The position numbers and the translations under genes were made by a program. The notes under the pieces are model-generated. The model ran no database searches, had not been told where the DNA came from, and worked only from the letters and a program-made list of their open reading frames with translations. Shown piece by piece: positions 25,199 to 39,100 of a DNA stretch of 64,000 nt. The first letter of the stretch is position 1; each line of letters starts with the position of its first letter. This stretch comes from Paulownia fortunei (lineage: Eukaryota > Streptophyta > Magnoliopsida > Lamiales > Paulowniaceae). The stretch lies in the NCBI GenBank assembly GCA_019321725.1, contig CM033121.1, forward strand, positions 1,364,001-1,428,000, written 5' to 3'.

Positions 25199-26782
25199 AG
25201 GTCAAACAATTGGGAAAATCAAATTTATATTCAAGTTATGAACTACTTGATATTGTATTTCAATATTATTTGAGATATTGGAAAATGGAACATTATAAAA
25301 AAAGACTTCATGATCAATTATTGCTTCATCAGCACAAAGCACTAACAAATTGATGCTTAACACTTGGATCCTTCCTCAATTAGTGATATTATCGACATGG
25401 CTAATCTAGCTGTGAGGAAACCTAGTCTATGTGGTCCACAATCCAAGAACTCATCAAGATGCCTATTGGCTATGCCAAAAGGATCAATGTCTTAATATTT
25501 GGTCCACAAGTGACTATTTTAGCGTTAGGCCAAAATTAAGGGACAATTACATATTGGCACCCCAAACACTAAAATATTTTCAATTTAATTCTCATCATAT
25601 CATATGCACCATGAAATATTTTCAAACAACAAACTTTTCTGCTAATGGAACTCAACAAATTTTGGCATCATTTAATTGAGAGCTAAAGCTGTGAATATTA
25701 TAATTCTTTTGCCGTGATTAGGAATTTGAGCATTTGTCAATTCTAAATTTTCTTACTTTTCTAATGATGATTTTATGTTTTAATTTAAATTTTTCTTCTT
25801 CTTTTTTTTCAAATACTACAGCTATATTTTTTGTTATTTTTAATATTTTGCATCAAACGTCACAAAATACAAAAGGTTTCCATTTTCTCAACGATGAATA
25901 AAGTTCAGAGAACATGATAATTGAGAAAGAGCTAATATAAAAAGAGAAGACATGTATAACTAATATATATATATATATATATATTCAAACCAAAATGAAA
26001 TAAAGTATAAGATCAGGACCAAAATACAAAATTTCAGTTCGCGAACACGATTCGCTTAGCTGTGCATACAGCTTAGCCCTTTTGGTGTCTTCCCTCAAAA
26101 ACTTGACACGTAGCACTTCTGAAAAGGGACCACCTTACCAAAATTGAATAAAACAAAACATCACCCTCCCCCCTCCCCCTTTACAGTACAATTTTTGGAT
26201 GAATGGGTCAACATATTTGATTCATTTTTTATTATTAATTTTTTTTACTATGATTTTTTATAATTCTATTATTATAGATAAATTAAGTACATCACATTTA
26301 TTTTATTATAGGATAATTCATCCACCATATCTAATCAAATTCGCCATATCTAATCAAATTCAAACCTTCCACAAAATATCTAATCCAACCTTGATGAATA
26401 AAAAGGCAAATAAAAAGATGCAGTGCGAACAATCGAGTATTGTAGATGTTATTTTGATATAAATATATACTTAATATAAATTTATCATTAAAATGTATCT
26501 TAAACATTGTGTAATATAGATATTACCGACCAATCGCAAAACCCCAATAAACATCAACCCCATCTCCGGAAGCTCCACGTTACCACATGTTACACCGTGC
26601 ATGACCCTCGAAAGCCTACCCCACCCCAAGCCCACTCCATAACCTTATATCATGGTGCCCGCTCACCATCACAGTTGAGAATGCTAAGATTTTTCTTCTG
26701 TTGTAGTATAGCAAACTGTTGTGTCTTTTGGGTGTCTGTTCTTTGAAATCAAATTCGAGGGATTGAGGGGTGCAAAGCATTT

Positions 26783-29471
26783 ATGCATGGAATGGAGGGC
26801 AGTAATGTAATAGCCCCGTTTGTGATGAAAACGTACCAGATGGTGAGTGATCCCACAACGAATGGGCTCATCACATGGGGGAGGGCTAACAATAGTTTTA
26901 TGGTTTTGGAGCCTTTGGATTTTGCGCAGAGGATTTTGCCGGTTTACTTTAAGCACAACAATTTCTCCAGCTTCGTGCGTCAGCTCAATACTTATGTGAG
27001 TACTTGCAAGTTGATATTTTGAGTTCAGTTCTTGTATTTTTGATGTGATTTTGGTGGAATTTGAAATCGAGGAAAGGATTCTGTGAATGGTGTGTTATTG
27101 CTATATTTTTAGAGAGATTAAATATAAGTATTCATCCTCTCAAACAGCGTGAGCTTTTAAATGAATGAGGTGATTGTTGGGATTGTTATTTATGAAAAGA
27201 ATTTTTGCCAATTTTACTTATTGCTAGATTTCTGAACTTTATCTGAACCTGGGTTTGAGCCTTTTTGCCAGATAAATTAATCGAGTTCAAGAAGCCAAGC
27301 AATGGATATGAGGGAAATAAAAGGATAACTTTTTCTCTCTGTTTTTTTCTTTTTTCTGATTTTCAATAAAATATTTATGGGATAATGGCTTACTGTCAAT
27401 TGCTCACCACGTATCGATGAGGAAATAAATTTGTCTACGGGAGTAAAAATTAATTAAACCAAATAATAATAATCCAAGAAATAATATCCTTACAGAATCG
27501 TACACACATTGAAATTGACAATTTCAAAATGCTTCTGCTAGAGTAAATTATGAAAACATACTGAGCCATATATGCCTATCTTTTCTGTGGCTCTGCCTGT
27601 TCGGATAACTTTGGGAGCTTTAAGCATGTTATTCTTGTCAATGACTTATTTTTGGTATACCTGTTTGGCATATTGAAGATTGAAAGACATGATTTCCAGA
27701 TTCTTGAATCTTGGGGAGTTACTGATACATTATGATGGAAATGTTTCTTAGTGCCCTGGTACCTACTTTTAGATGGTTCCGACCTTTTAACTTAGCTTTG
27801 GAGCGAATAAAGATGCTAATTCAGGAGAGAGGATTGACGCATATGCTTCCCATGTATACAATACTTCAAATATTGGATTTTTATTTTATTTTGTTCTTTT
27901 TGTGTTGGGGGTGGAGGGTAGTTAGACCATCAGCAGGATATTTTCATTAATATTAGCAACTGCCTATTTAGTTTGGTCGGCCGTAAGGGCAATAGAGTAG
28001 CACATAGTTTAGCTAGACATTCTTCTTCTAGTTTGGCAGGAGATAGAAACATTCCAGAATACGTTTCCACTTTTATTTTTGTTGATCTGAATTCATAAAA
28101 TCTATCATTGTTCTCTTAAAAAAGTGAAATTAAAAAAGAGCAAGTTAAACTCTGAAGTTTGACCCCTTGAAAGTTGAAAATTGCTCAAATTCAGGTAGCG
28201 TATGGCTGAAACTTTAAGTTTGAGCTTAGAATTCTGTTGAGCCCTTTTTTGAGATCATGACAAAAAATCTTTTGATGTTTAGAAAGAAATTCTGAGTTTG
28301 CTGCTTGTCAGGAAAATGTTGATGCAAAGGAAGTCCACAACTTACTCTGTAATTATTTGTTCCTCTGACATTAATATTTTTTTATGTCATATACTTAATC
28401 AGGCTGTGCTGGCAAAATAATCGAGCTCAATCCTTTTTATTCACAATATGTTCAAGATTATTCAGTTTGAGCTCAATCCTGAATCCTTCTAACCAAATCT
28501 TATACTTGCTCAGGGTAACAATTGAAGTTACCCTGAATATGTCTAATATGCCACTTTCTTACATAACTTCATACATCTCTCTGCCTCGTTTACTACCAGT
28601 ATGGAGAAAAGGGATTGCTTTATCATTTTCTTGTTAATTTGCATCAGGGATTTAGAAAGGTTGATCCAGACAGGTGGGAGTTTGCAAATGAATGGTTTTT
28701 ACGCGGGCAAACGCAACTATTGAACAACATTGTGAGGAAGAAACACACTAGTAGAACCTATACTTCACTTGTCAAACACGAAGAGGAGGAGGAAGAGGAG
28801 CTATTAATGGAGATTGCAAAGCTAAAGCAAGAACAAAAGAGTTTAGAACTAGAGCTGGAGAGCATGAACCGGAGGCTAGAGGCAACAGAAAGGAGACCCC
28901 AACAGATGATGACTTTCTTGTACAAAGTTGTTGAAGACCCTCACATTTTACCCGAATAATGCTCGAGAAAGAAAAAATGAGAAGGCCGACATCTGATAAC
29001 AGTGACAAGAAGAGAAAGATTATGACATCTGCAGCTTCATCGAGTTCTTCTTCAGGAATGGCTATGTCAAGTTCATCAGTCAAGAGTGAAGAGGATCGAG
29101 AAGGTAATACAATTGGGGAAACAACGCCAGTTTCGTCGCCCCAGGGAAACTTGAATTTTGATACTTATTGCCAATCTTCACCATCACTCGAGACATCATC
29201 CCCTGATGAGAGGTTTAGTCAAAGACAAAGTATAGGTATGCCTATGATCAGCCAAGAACATCCCTCTTATGCCACTCTTTCTAGTTCACCAATGCTTGGC
29301 CCCTCCGGTGGAAATGGTGGTTTTGCAGTGGCTGCGCCACCGATAAATAGCATAACAGGGTATGATAGCGGTGGTGGGGTTTATGGAAATTATTTTGAAG
29401 GACTAGTTGCTGGGGAGCCTAGGCCGCCACCTGCATCCTATCCATTCTCACTGCTGGGTGGTGGATTTTAG
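26783..29471 (+). CDS. HSFC1: Heat stress transcription factor, class C, with a frameshift in exon 2
   Basis: HSFs bind heat shock elements as oligomers in the nucleus; class C members lack the long oligomerisation insert and activator motif of class A. Exons 26783-26995 and 28648-29471 flank a 1.65 kb intron at the position conserved in all plant HSFs, inside the DNA-binding domain after QLNTY. The binding domain ([46 protein letters not shown]) spans about residues 10-104. A leucine heptad region follows (about 120-180, [12 protein letters not shown]). Downstream are a basic KKRK, a Ser-rich tail and a C-terminal SLLGGGF. The ATG at 26792 is an alternative start. Oddity: exon 2 breaks frame at 28953/28954, giving a TAA at 28957 right after the conserved HILP; one extra base restores LPRIMLEKE and the remaining 170 residues. 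With repair the length is 345 residues, in family range. Confidence 0.88.
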
Positions 29472-29983
29472 ATAGTATTGCATAATATATTTGGGAATTG
29501 GGATTTAGCCTTTTTTAGTAATTTAGATTAGATAATTTTATGCCAGGAAAAATAAAAATAAAAAAAGAGAACAGTTTATTGTGTATTAATGAATTATATG
29601 CACTTCCTTTTGTATTTCACTTGTATATATTTTTTCATAAACATATGTATTTCAATACCTTACAGCATTGGTTAGGGGTTACAAATATGTAGATATGGAG
29701 TACCTTACAACTTTCCTTAATAGTATATCTTCTTAAGGTATTTTTATCAATTTCTGAGCCTTATTGTTGTCTCTTACAATAATAAACTTACCTTTTTATA
29801 CAAGAATTAATTGCTCATGTCCATTCAAGTCAATTATTTTTTGTTTGTTTACAATAAATCACACTATGAAAATTCTGATAGCAAACGACAAGTTCCAAAA
29901 GAAGTTTCATTGTTAGGGAATCATAAAAATAATATCGGTACCTAAGCAACCTAATATACCATCAAAAATTGATTTTCAACAGT

Positions 29984-30250
29984 AACTGATGCAGTAGAAA
30001 GTGTTTGGGGTCCAAATGTGAGTGACGATGGTTCGAATTCCCAAGAGGTCTAATAAGGCTATAGGAGTTTTTGCCTTTTGGGGCATTTGTGTGTTGCAAT
30101 CCTACGTGAAACAGAACGAGTTGCGTGTTAGATCGGGTGCGAGTATGCTGTGGATACCACGCGACCAATTTTACTTGAGAGGTGTCCTTGGAAGTGGACA
30201 TTCTTCTCCAACACTTAATCGAAACCTAAGTTTTGAATACTTGAATATAA
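29984..30250 (+). mobile_element. Possible tRNA-derived SINE
   Basis: A GC-richer block contains gttcgaattcc (30031-30041), close to the RNA polymerase III B box, and ends near an A-rich stretch (tataaaaaaaaaattc, about 30245). The A box is not clear. Its difference from the AT-rich surroundings suggests an insertion. No certain target duplication was found. Confidence 0.35.
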
Positions 30251-33200
30251 AAAAAAAATTCAAAATTAATTTATCAGCACCACATATAACCTAATTAGAA
30301 CCACTTAATGCTAAAAACTCGTGGCTTTCATTTGGAAAATAAGAACATATTTATTTATCAGCAAATTGCTACGACACAAGAACCAAGATTGGCACTTTTC
30401 TATCTATGGAGCTCGTGCTATCAAAATGACACTTTCAAGCTAGGGTATGGACCTTTCAAGTTTTTAGCAAGAGCAACTAAAAGTAGTTAAAAGGAGGAAT
30501 GAATGATCCTTGAATCAGCTATAAATCTTTTTATATAATCTCTGAGTATAGCCCATACCCAATACTAAAGTAATGTTACTAGCAAATGGACCTATGGGCC
30601 GGTGATTGTAGCCCAAACCCAATTCTAAAATAATATAATTAGCAAATGGAATTATGGGGCGGTAATGATAGCCCAAGCCCAAAACTCAGACAAGAAGGCA
30701 TTCCAATTTATTTATTAATGAATTTTTATGAAGCCTTGATTAAGATTTTCTCATGGCAATGTCAAGGAAGAAGACCAATTGATTTTTGTGGACCATTTGC
30801 ACCCCAACTTGGCACATGCCTTTGTTTTGTTCTTATCACATTTTATTGCAAACTCATCCCCACCAACTTTTTTTTTTATTGTTATTTTATTGTCAATAGT
30901 CCAAAGTCCATCCCTACTTACTATTGTAAGTCAAATAATATCTATCAACAAGTTGCAAATAATATCTTCTCGTCAGTTCGTTAAAGACTTGATTTGAGTT
31001 GAGTTGGTTAAGAGAAACATAAATTTAATTAATTAAAATTTAAATTTGAATTCAATCCAAACTCAATATAAATTAAAATATTTTGATCGAATAATTACTT
31101 TTAGAAAAAAATTCACATTTAGTAAAAGAACTATTGTCACATAATTTCTTAATGTTCATTATTATTCGTGTATAGTTTTTCCTTTCCAAATATACTACAA
31201 CCCTGAAGTTTGCCCCAACTCTTAGAAAGTTTAATCTACAAGAATTGATTCTAGTAAAAATGATTTTTACCATAATTGATCTTTATAAAAATTGCAAAAT
31301 GTTGTTTATTGTATTTGAAGAACTCAAAAATAATTCTTGTGTTAATCTGTGAAATGCATCTGTAAATCACACTATATCGAAAAAATAAAAATATATCTTG
31401 TCAAGTAAATTTCATCACATCCTAACCAATATTTTGAAAATCAAATAAATAATTTGATCAGTCCAATTATAAATCGATACTAGGTTCAATTTGATTAACG
31501 TCAAAATTAAAAATTCGGTAAAATCGATCAGAATTTATTTTTTTCTTGTGTGATTTTGAAATTTTTTAAATATATATTTTAAATATTTTTTTTTTATTTT
31601 ATATAATATAATGTGTATATATATATATTAACGGATAATTATCCATGCTGGCATATGAAGTGAGTGGTGGTCACGTGATACGTAGGTAGCCGGTGAACAT
31701 GGGAGATAAAAGCCGGAAAAGAGGAAGATTCCTAATTTGAAGTCTTCCCGCCTCAGCAAAATTTGGGGGGCCCGGCTTAGCTGTCACTTGGAGCCATATC
31801 TTTTGACTTACGCCAGCTATTTTGCCTTTATTCCCGACCCTTCTATTTATTTTTTACTTTGATCCAATCCAGCGGCCTTCTTTTTTTTATTTTCTCTCAC
31901 TACATTTGATGGAATTATAGTCTAGTCCAAAAATTTATCAAGATTTTGTTATTGGTCCTCAAACCAGCCATTTATTCTAATCATAATCCATTTGTATTTT
32001 TATTGCAAATCAATTACATGTTTTCCAAAAACTTAAATTTTCAGTTAAGTGAAAGATAACATAAATTTAAAAACAAATGAAAACTTCTTGAGAAGAACCA
32101 ATATGAGCTTTGTTCTTTTTTTTTTTTTTTATAACTCAGATTTCCGAATTCGTCGGACTAGTTTTGAACCTTATAAACACCTGCTCCTAACATCTAGTTT
32201 TTAAATTCAAATTTAAAGTTAATTAGAGGTTGATTTATTTGGTACTCTCGATTATTCATTTTGTTAACATTATAAGGTACACTTTAAATTGAGGTTAATT
32301 GGAGCATATACGCACACAAGACATATTGGTGAATGATTAGTTTCATTTTTGTATAAAAATGGATTAGTGGTTTCTATGTTCTTGTTCATCTTCTACCTTT
32401 CTTTTGATTAATAAGTAATCAACGAAAAATAGTTTTAAGTCATAATTTATTACTTATTGATGACCAGTGATCTTTTTTGTTAAAACAATAGAATTTTTTG
32501 TACAAATTAATTTGACGATAACTCTTTTTTCATACGTGTGTGAAATCATAATAAAATAATAATGAATAATCAAGAATACCAAATAAATCAACGATCAATC
32601 AATTAAATAACAAAACTCGTATTGATTCGCTCAAGAAATTTTCATTTATTTTTAAATTTATGTTATTTTTTACTTTAACTTAAAATATAATAAGTTTTTT
32701 TTGTAGAAGTAAGGGTAACATGTAATTGATTTACAATCAAAATACATGTGGAGTATGATCTAAAGTGAAGATGCAATAAACTATATGTTATTACACAAAC
32801 TTTCACAAATCACATAAACAGTCTTGTTTATTTCACTGTTGTTGATGGTAGTTGCTTTTAACTTGAGAGTGTAGTGCGAGTGCAAGTAGAAAATATTTGG
32901 CAAAATTTCCCATTATATAATTTTATTATTTGAGTAAATTTTAGTCCATGGTCTTGTGTAAATAGAAACCATTCTAAAATATTATTACATACTTTGAAAA
33001 CAGCTTATATTAAGGATAAAAAAAATTAAGAAAGATATTCTTTTAAAAATCATAAAAGTTTAAGCTTCAGTTGGCAGTGTTTTCAGGAAGAAAAAAAACT
33101 ATCTTACATGTTAGTGAAAAATACTCTCAACCACCCAGCAATCACTTGGAAATAATTTCAGACAAACAAATTAGAAACTTAATTTTTAGTAAAATATAAT

Positions 33201-34017
33201 ATTTTTTCTTTAAAGATTCAAGCATATATTTATAAACTTTTGGGTCTTATAAATAATTTCTCAAGCTCAGCGAAACACCATCTTAATATGCATAGTTTCA
33301 AACAAAGACACAAATCCGTAATGGGTCAACCCATCATCACAAAATTAGTTAAAGATGAATTAAGATAGCATTATTAGTTCCTCTAAAACAAGTTTCCCTT
33401 ATCCCAGCTCCAAGATGAAATAATTGCAACACGTTTCATCTTTTCTAAAATCTGAATCAACAACATCAATGTTCAGCCCCTTTCATTAATTTTTTTATGT
33501 TAATTTAATGTTATAGTAAAATAAATTTATAAGGACTTTGACGTGAGAAAAAAAGTTTTCTTAAAGGCAATATTGTCTCTACCGTGGAGATTAAGATATA
33601 ACTGAGGCAATTTATTTTTTAAGATACAATAAAGCCTTTGAATCTTTTGAAATAAAGGGTTATAAGTAAGTTTACAATATTCAGAAAATAGCTTGTATTT
33701 ATAGAAAATGAAAAGTTGTGAAACAAGAGACATATTCTTTCTTAATTACTATAATAACTCTTCAAAAAATATAAATTGAATAGATACAACTTATGAAGTA
33801 ATTTTAAAAATTTGAAAATAAATATTCTCAAATCAGAAAAATAATATTGCAAAAATTTAATTATATATATTAAAAACACACTTGAATTAGACTAGTATTT
33901 CATTCTAAAGTCCTATTTGCTTTTCCACTTATAAAGAAGATTACTAACTCTTAAATTATCAACGCGGGTCAAAAAACACTACAAGATATACATTCTAACA
34001 TTTAGTATTTCATCTTT

Positions 34018-34022
<5 letters not shown>

Positions 34023-34052
<30 letters not shown>
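34023..34052. repeat. (TA)n microsatellite
   Basis: An uninterrupted TA run followed by tgtgtgcatg, in intergenic DNA. Confidence 0.9.
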
Positions 34053-34056
<4 letters not shown>

Positions 34057-35961
34057 CATGTCTATTGGGCGTGCATAAATATTAATTTAAAATGTTTTAT
34101 GGATGAATGGCAGCCAATATCACAATATCTATCTATATATTTAATGCAACAGTTGTGTCACGGCGGCAGAAAAACTCTTTAACAGTTTAACTCCAAAATA
34201 CAGCCTTTTGCAATCAAGCTCTGATAAAGTTCTCTTTTGTTGGCCACAGTTCTGTGTATTTGGTTTTCTTTCATTTTCGTTTTTCTTCCATTGTGCCCAT
34301 CTTTATTCTTAAGACTTTTGTAGTAATGTTTGTTGGTGTTTTAACGTGTCATTGGTATTTCCATTTTTATGCTTTGTTTGGTTCAAAAATTTTAATGAGA
34401 AGAGGAAAAAGAAAATAAAGAAATATAAAATTTTTAGTTTGTTTGATTATTTAAGAAAAACAATGAAAAAAATGGAGAAAAAAGAAATGATGAGTATGTA
34501 GAAAAATGAGAGAGAGCCAAATATGCTTCTCTCTCATTTTTCTCATTTTTTTGGTTGGAAAATAACCTAATTATACTGTATTTCTCTCAAGTTTTCTATA
34601 AACTTGTCCCTATAGTATTTATTCCAAGCATAGTTTAGAATTAGTATGTATCATACTATTTAATTGGCTAACTTCACACTAGAAAAAAGATTAGAGTGAT
34701 AAGATATCAACTTGAGAAGAAAACTTTCCTCAAAATTAACTTGGAGATGTGTGAAGATAGTAAAGTTAAGGAAAATAAAATTTTGAAATGTTTATTTACC
34801 TTGATTAATGATAAAAGTATAGTAGTTTTCATCTCCTTTTTAATTTCCCCCTCTCTACATTTAAGAAATGCAACAATATAAGGTGGATTTCTTCTAAATA
34901 AAAAAACAAAAAAAAAACAAAGAAGAGGGCAAAAGCTTAGTATACTAGACTGTATTTAAGTTGAAATACAAAAGTGAAATGACAATGAAAACTTGAGATT
35001 GAGTGCATTCCAAACGAAATTGATTTTTTCTGAAGTTAAGGTTGAGAATTGAATCAATAATTATCTTTTTTCACCTCAACTGAATTACTATTTGCAACCC
35101 AATATTCTATTTTATCATTAATCCAATCCCAATTTACGCCTTTTATTTTTATTATCAATGGATAGATCTGTTTACATGTATGACTTAAATGTCTCGTATT
35201 TTATAACAAAAAAATGACTCAATTGATAGGATTTGGTACGTAAGAAACACCACTTAAGTATTTTTAAGAAGTTGATCATATTTTAAGCCATTTACTCAAG
35301 TAAAATTAACGAGATAAGTATAACTTAAAATTTATAATGAGAGAAATATTATATTAAATTTCAATGCAATTATAACATATGCCCTGATATAATCATATAA
35401 TTTTAGAATATATCTTATACAAGAAGTTAATAAAAAATATAAATATATATGAAGCGTGTGATTTAAGTACTCTAGAAAGTTTCATGTGGATTTGCGATTT
35501 AAGTATTCTTAAATATTTTCTTAAAATTTAAGAAAATTTTCCTAAATTTTTCTTTCGAATGAGATAAGTATTAATTTAAATTTTCATGGAGTTAAATATC
35601 ATAAAAGGCCTGATATATTTATATAATCTTAGAAATATCTCTCATGATTATATCCTATAAAAATATTTATTTTATATTTTTATTTGTTCCATGCAAAGAT
35701 AAGCATTTTCTTAATATTGCTCATTTAAATAAAAAAATCATTGTATTATTCAACGAGGAGCAGTTCTTTTGCTATCCATTGGGGGAAGGAAAAAAAAAAA
35801 AAACCAAAAGGGGTCACATTAAGAAATCAGCATTAGTCCAGGGACCTTCCTGCAAACGTAAAATAACGCTCGCAACTTCGTGCGAATTTCCTCCGTGTCA
35901 TCACCATGTTGAAACCCAATCTCAACCGTCCATTCCAATCGCGTAGCCCTAGCCCCCCCAC

Positions 35962-35968
35962 TATAAAT
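35962..35968 (+). promoter_or_regulatory. TATA box candidate for the BAH/agenet gene
   Basis: The sequence tataaat follows a C-rich stretch (ccccccca) and lies 141 bases before the ATG at 36103, a normal distance for a leader of about 110 bases. Consensus and position only. Confidence 0.55.
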
Positions 35969-36102
35969 TCACACTTTCAAAATTGAAATTCTATTTTAAA
36001 GGGACGTCAAAACAATTAAAACAAATAAGACACGTCTTCCTCTATCCTCATCCCTCTTCTCTTACTCGTCTGCATTTTTGTTTGATACTTTCGAATTAAT
36101 TC

Positions 36103-39100
36103 ATGGGGTCGATGGAGAATAATTCAACGGCGTCTTATGTTGGTTGGGAGGAGGTGGTGGTGTCAAGAGAGAAGGGGCGGCGGGAGGTTCACTATTACCT
36201 CAAGCGCAGCGGCGGCGGCAGAGATCTGGTGGTTGTGGGGAAGGAGAAGAGCGTTAGGCATATGTCATACCATTACGCGATTCAAGACAACAAATTGTTG
36301 CTCTCGATTTTGAACCGTTTTGGTAGGTTGAAGCTGAGGTCGCGAAGAGAGGTCATCGATTGGCTCAATTACATCCTTTCAGGTGCTTGTCAATTTTTTA
36401 TGAATTTTTTGGGTGATTTATTTTTCCGTGAAATTTAAGGATTTTGGTGAAAAAGTGGTTCTTTTCAGATTAATTTTTTTTTTTTGTTACAAATCTTTTT
36501 TATGCCCTTTTTTTTGGGTTGCTGTGTTTTTACGATTATTTTTGAAGTTTTTATTTTTTATTTTAATTTTGATTGTTCTGTGTTTATTGGTTCCGTAACT
36601 TATATATGCGCCTTAGGAGTTTCATTTACGTGACGTCTAAAACTCAAAACCTTGAATAACAATTCAATCTTCCATTTCTCGTAAGGTCTTCATTTTTTGG
36701 TGTTGGGAGTTTATTCGAAAGGGATTTTTTTTGTTGGGATCTGTGAGCAAAAAGTAGAGAAGTGACTTATTTTTTATGTTGATTTGTTCGAGGAATAGAA
36801 TTTCAAGGACCGTACGAGTTAAATGATTTTTCTCGCGAGGCGTTGGTTTTCTTTGTATCAGAGAGATTCATTTTTAGGTTAAACTGAATATTTTAGGGAG
36901 AACTGTTAGGCTTTTATCCTGGGTGAGTGTTGTATGGTGCAATTGCATCGGGATTCTGGGCTGGTAAGAGGGAGTATTGGCTTGCAGAGATTGTTATTCT
37001 AGATTTTTCTTGATAGAGTTTTATGAAGTATGTTTTGGATCTGAGCTCTACGTTCTCTGAGTTGTATATCTACCTTTTCTTAGCGGTGCTTAACTCCTGT
37101 TGCATCTGTTTTTTTACTATTTCTAAGATTTTTGGCTCTTTTTAACTCTTTTGATTTTCCTGTTTTGACCTTCGATTTTTCTTGCAATCATGAGTTTCAT
37201 CATTTTAATGGATGTGGTGCTATGGTTATGCAAGACTGACAATTATCTGGGCTGCAGGAATATTATTTCTAAGATTTTTGGCTCTTTTTAACACTCTTGA
37301 TTTTCCTGTTTTGACCTTTGATTTTTCTTGCAATCACCTCTTTCATCATTTTAATGGATGTGGTGCTATGGTTATTCAAGACTGACAATTATCTGGGCTG
37401 CAGGAATATTAAGTCAATTTCTAAGAGCTGGTTGAGAGCCTCGGAATTACCATTTCCAATTCTAGGTTAACATCTACAATGTTCTCTCGAGGCCAATATT
37501 GATTGTTCTGTATTTGCCTTTTCTATTGTTTTTTTCTGTGTTGTAGTGCTGAACATTAGTTTGGAAGGTGTGCTGAGGAGAGCCATATGAGATTTTTACA
37601 ACATTTTCTCACTTTTTCCCTCTGCTCTTTTGTTTTATAAAGATTTATCTCAGGTTATTTTACCTATTAATAACTGTTGAATAGATTACTGAAGCTTTGA
37701 TAGGATGATGCTAGCGTAGTTGGTTTTCATATTTTTCTTGTGATTTTTGGTTTCAGGCGAGCGGCCTAATGGTTCTCTTAGGCAGTTTGGAAGTGGGATG
37801 GAGAGCATGTTGGATGATGATATTATTAAGGTTAGCACATGGCATGGTTTTCTCTTTATTTTATTTGCTTAAAATCTTCTATTTTCAAATTCTAGAATTG
37901 ACTTGGTTGGTTGTCTTGTTTTTTTTTAAATCTTTGTAGGATGTTCAGATGGGGACGTTGGGTCACTGTGGGACTAAATTCACATGGTTAGGTTCATCAT
38001 GGACATGTCGAAAAAGACGGAGGCACTATCAATCATTCTATTGCAATGGTGCTGTAATATCTGTAAGTATATACCCCCACAATTCTCTAATTTATTATTT
38101 TTATGGTTTGGCTGGGATTGCTTTCTTTTGTGTTTTGCCTTTAACTCTCTAATGCTCGTGGGTCCATTTTCCATTGACTTGCAGGCTCAAGACTTTGTGC
38201 ATGTATTGGCAGAAGAAGACAAACGCCTTGTTGCTTACTTAGATGATATGTATGAAGACACCAGAGGCAACAAGATGGTTGTGGTACGATGGTTTCACAA
38301 AATTGACGAGATTGGTTTTGTTTTGCCTCTTAATTGTAATGACAGAGAGATTTTCTTTTCTCTTTGTCTTCAAGATCTCAGTATTGAATGCATAGATGGA
38401 CTAGCAACTGTCCTCAGTCCAGAGCATTATGAGAAACTTATTGATGAAGCAACACGTATGGGGTTGATGCCTTTTGTGTGCTGTAGACAGTTTGACAATG
38501 ATGATGTCAAGCCATTTGACATAACACGCATTAAAGGTTATTGGAAACAGGAAATATTGAAGAACACATCTTCATTAGTTGAACTGTGTGATGATAATCT
38601 GAAGGCAAAAGGATCTCTTGTTGATGTTGTTGGATTTAGACCCAATAAAAGAATTCGCTGGTCTAAAGAGTGCGATTTATACTTAAAGTCTCCTGACAAA
38701 AGAGAGACTGTTGAACCTAGTGTACAAGGTTGCGGTGGCGCTTCTCTTGATATTAAAGGAGGCATGAAAATGGGTAGTCTGAAAGAGGGTTGCTGCTATG
38801 TATCCTTGTCTGGGCAAGATAATGCTACACCACCAAAATCTGGGCAATATTTAACCATCGGCTCCCAAGTTGAGGTGCTCTCTCAAGATAGTGGCATCAG
38901 GGGTTGCTGGTTTAGGGCTTTGATCATCAAGAAGCACAAAGATAAGGTGAAAGTACAGTACAAAGATGTTAAGGATGCAGATGATGATTCAAAAAATCTG
39001 CAGGTGAGTATGATGTTGGTTTTTTGCCCTTCCATAATGAAGGTAGGTCTTTCTTGTTCATGAAATTTCTAACCATATTTGGTTGCTTCACTCTGTAGGA

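Larger units (their letters stand above)
21853..26782. other. Intergenic region between plastid E2 and HSFC1
   Basis: The two genes are divergent, so both promoters lie here. Bases just above 21852 are GC-richer and form the E2 leader. The middle is AT-rich and holds an (AT)n microsatellite (22630-22674), a tract rich in tcgaac/gttcga and aatcaa motifs (about 23840-24280), another AT repeat (24606-24632), a poly-G run (25178-25198) and an AT run near 25966. Open frames near 25431 and 26199 have no recognisable content. Confidence 0.6.
29472..36102. other. Intergenic region between HSFC1 and the BAH/agenet gene
   Basis: Mostly AT-rich. It holds a possible tRNA-derived SINE (about 29984-30250), a direct repeat at 30540-30670 where agcccaaacccaa-like and attagcaaatgga-like phrases recur, a GC-richer island near 31640-31800 with no open frame of note, a (TA)n repeat (34023-34052) and an imperfect duplication around 35270-35650. 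I see no gene. Confidence 0.6.

Noticed and set aside
30022..30294. 90-codon open frame
   Set aside because: It lies in the possible SINE; no domain and it starts inside the B-box region.
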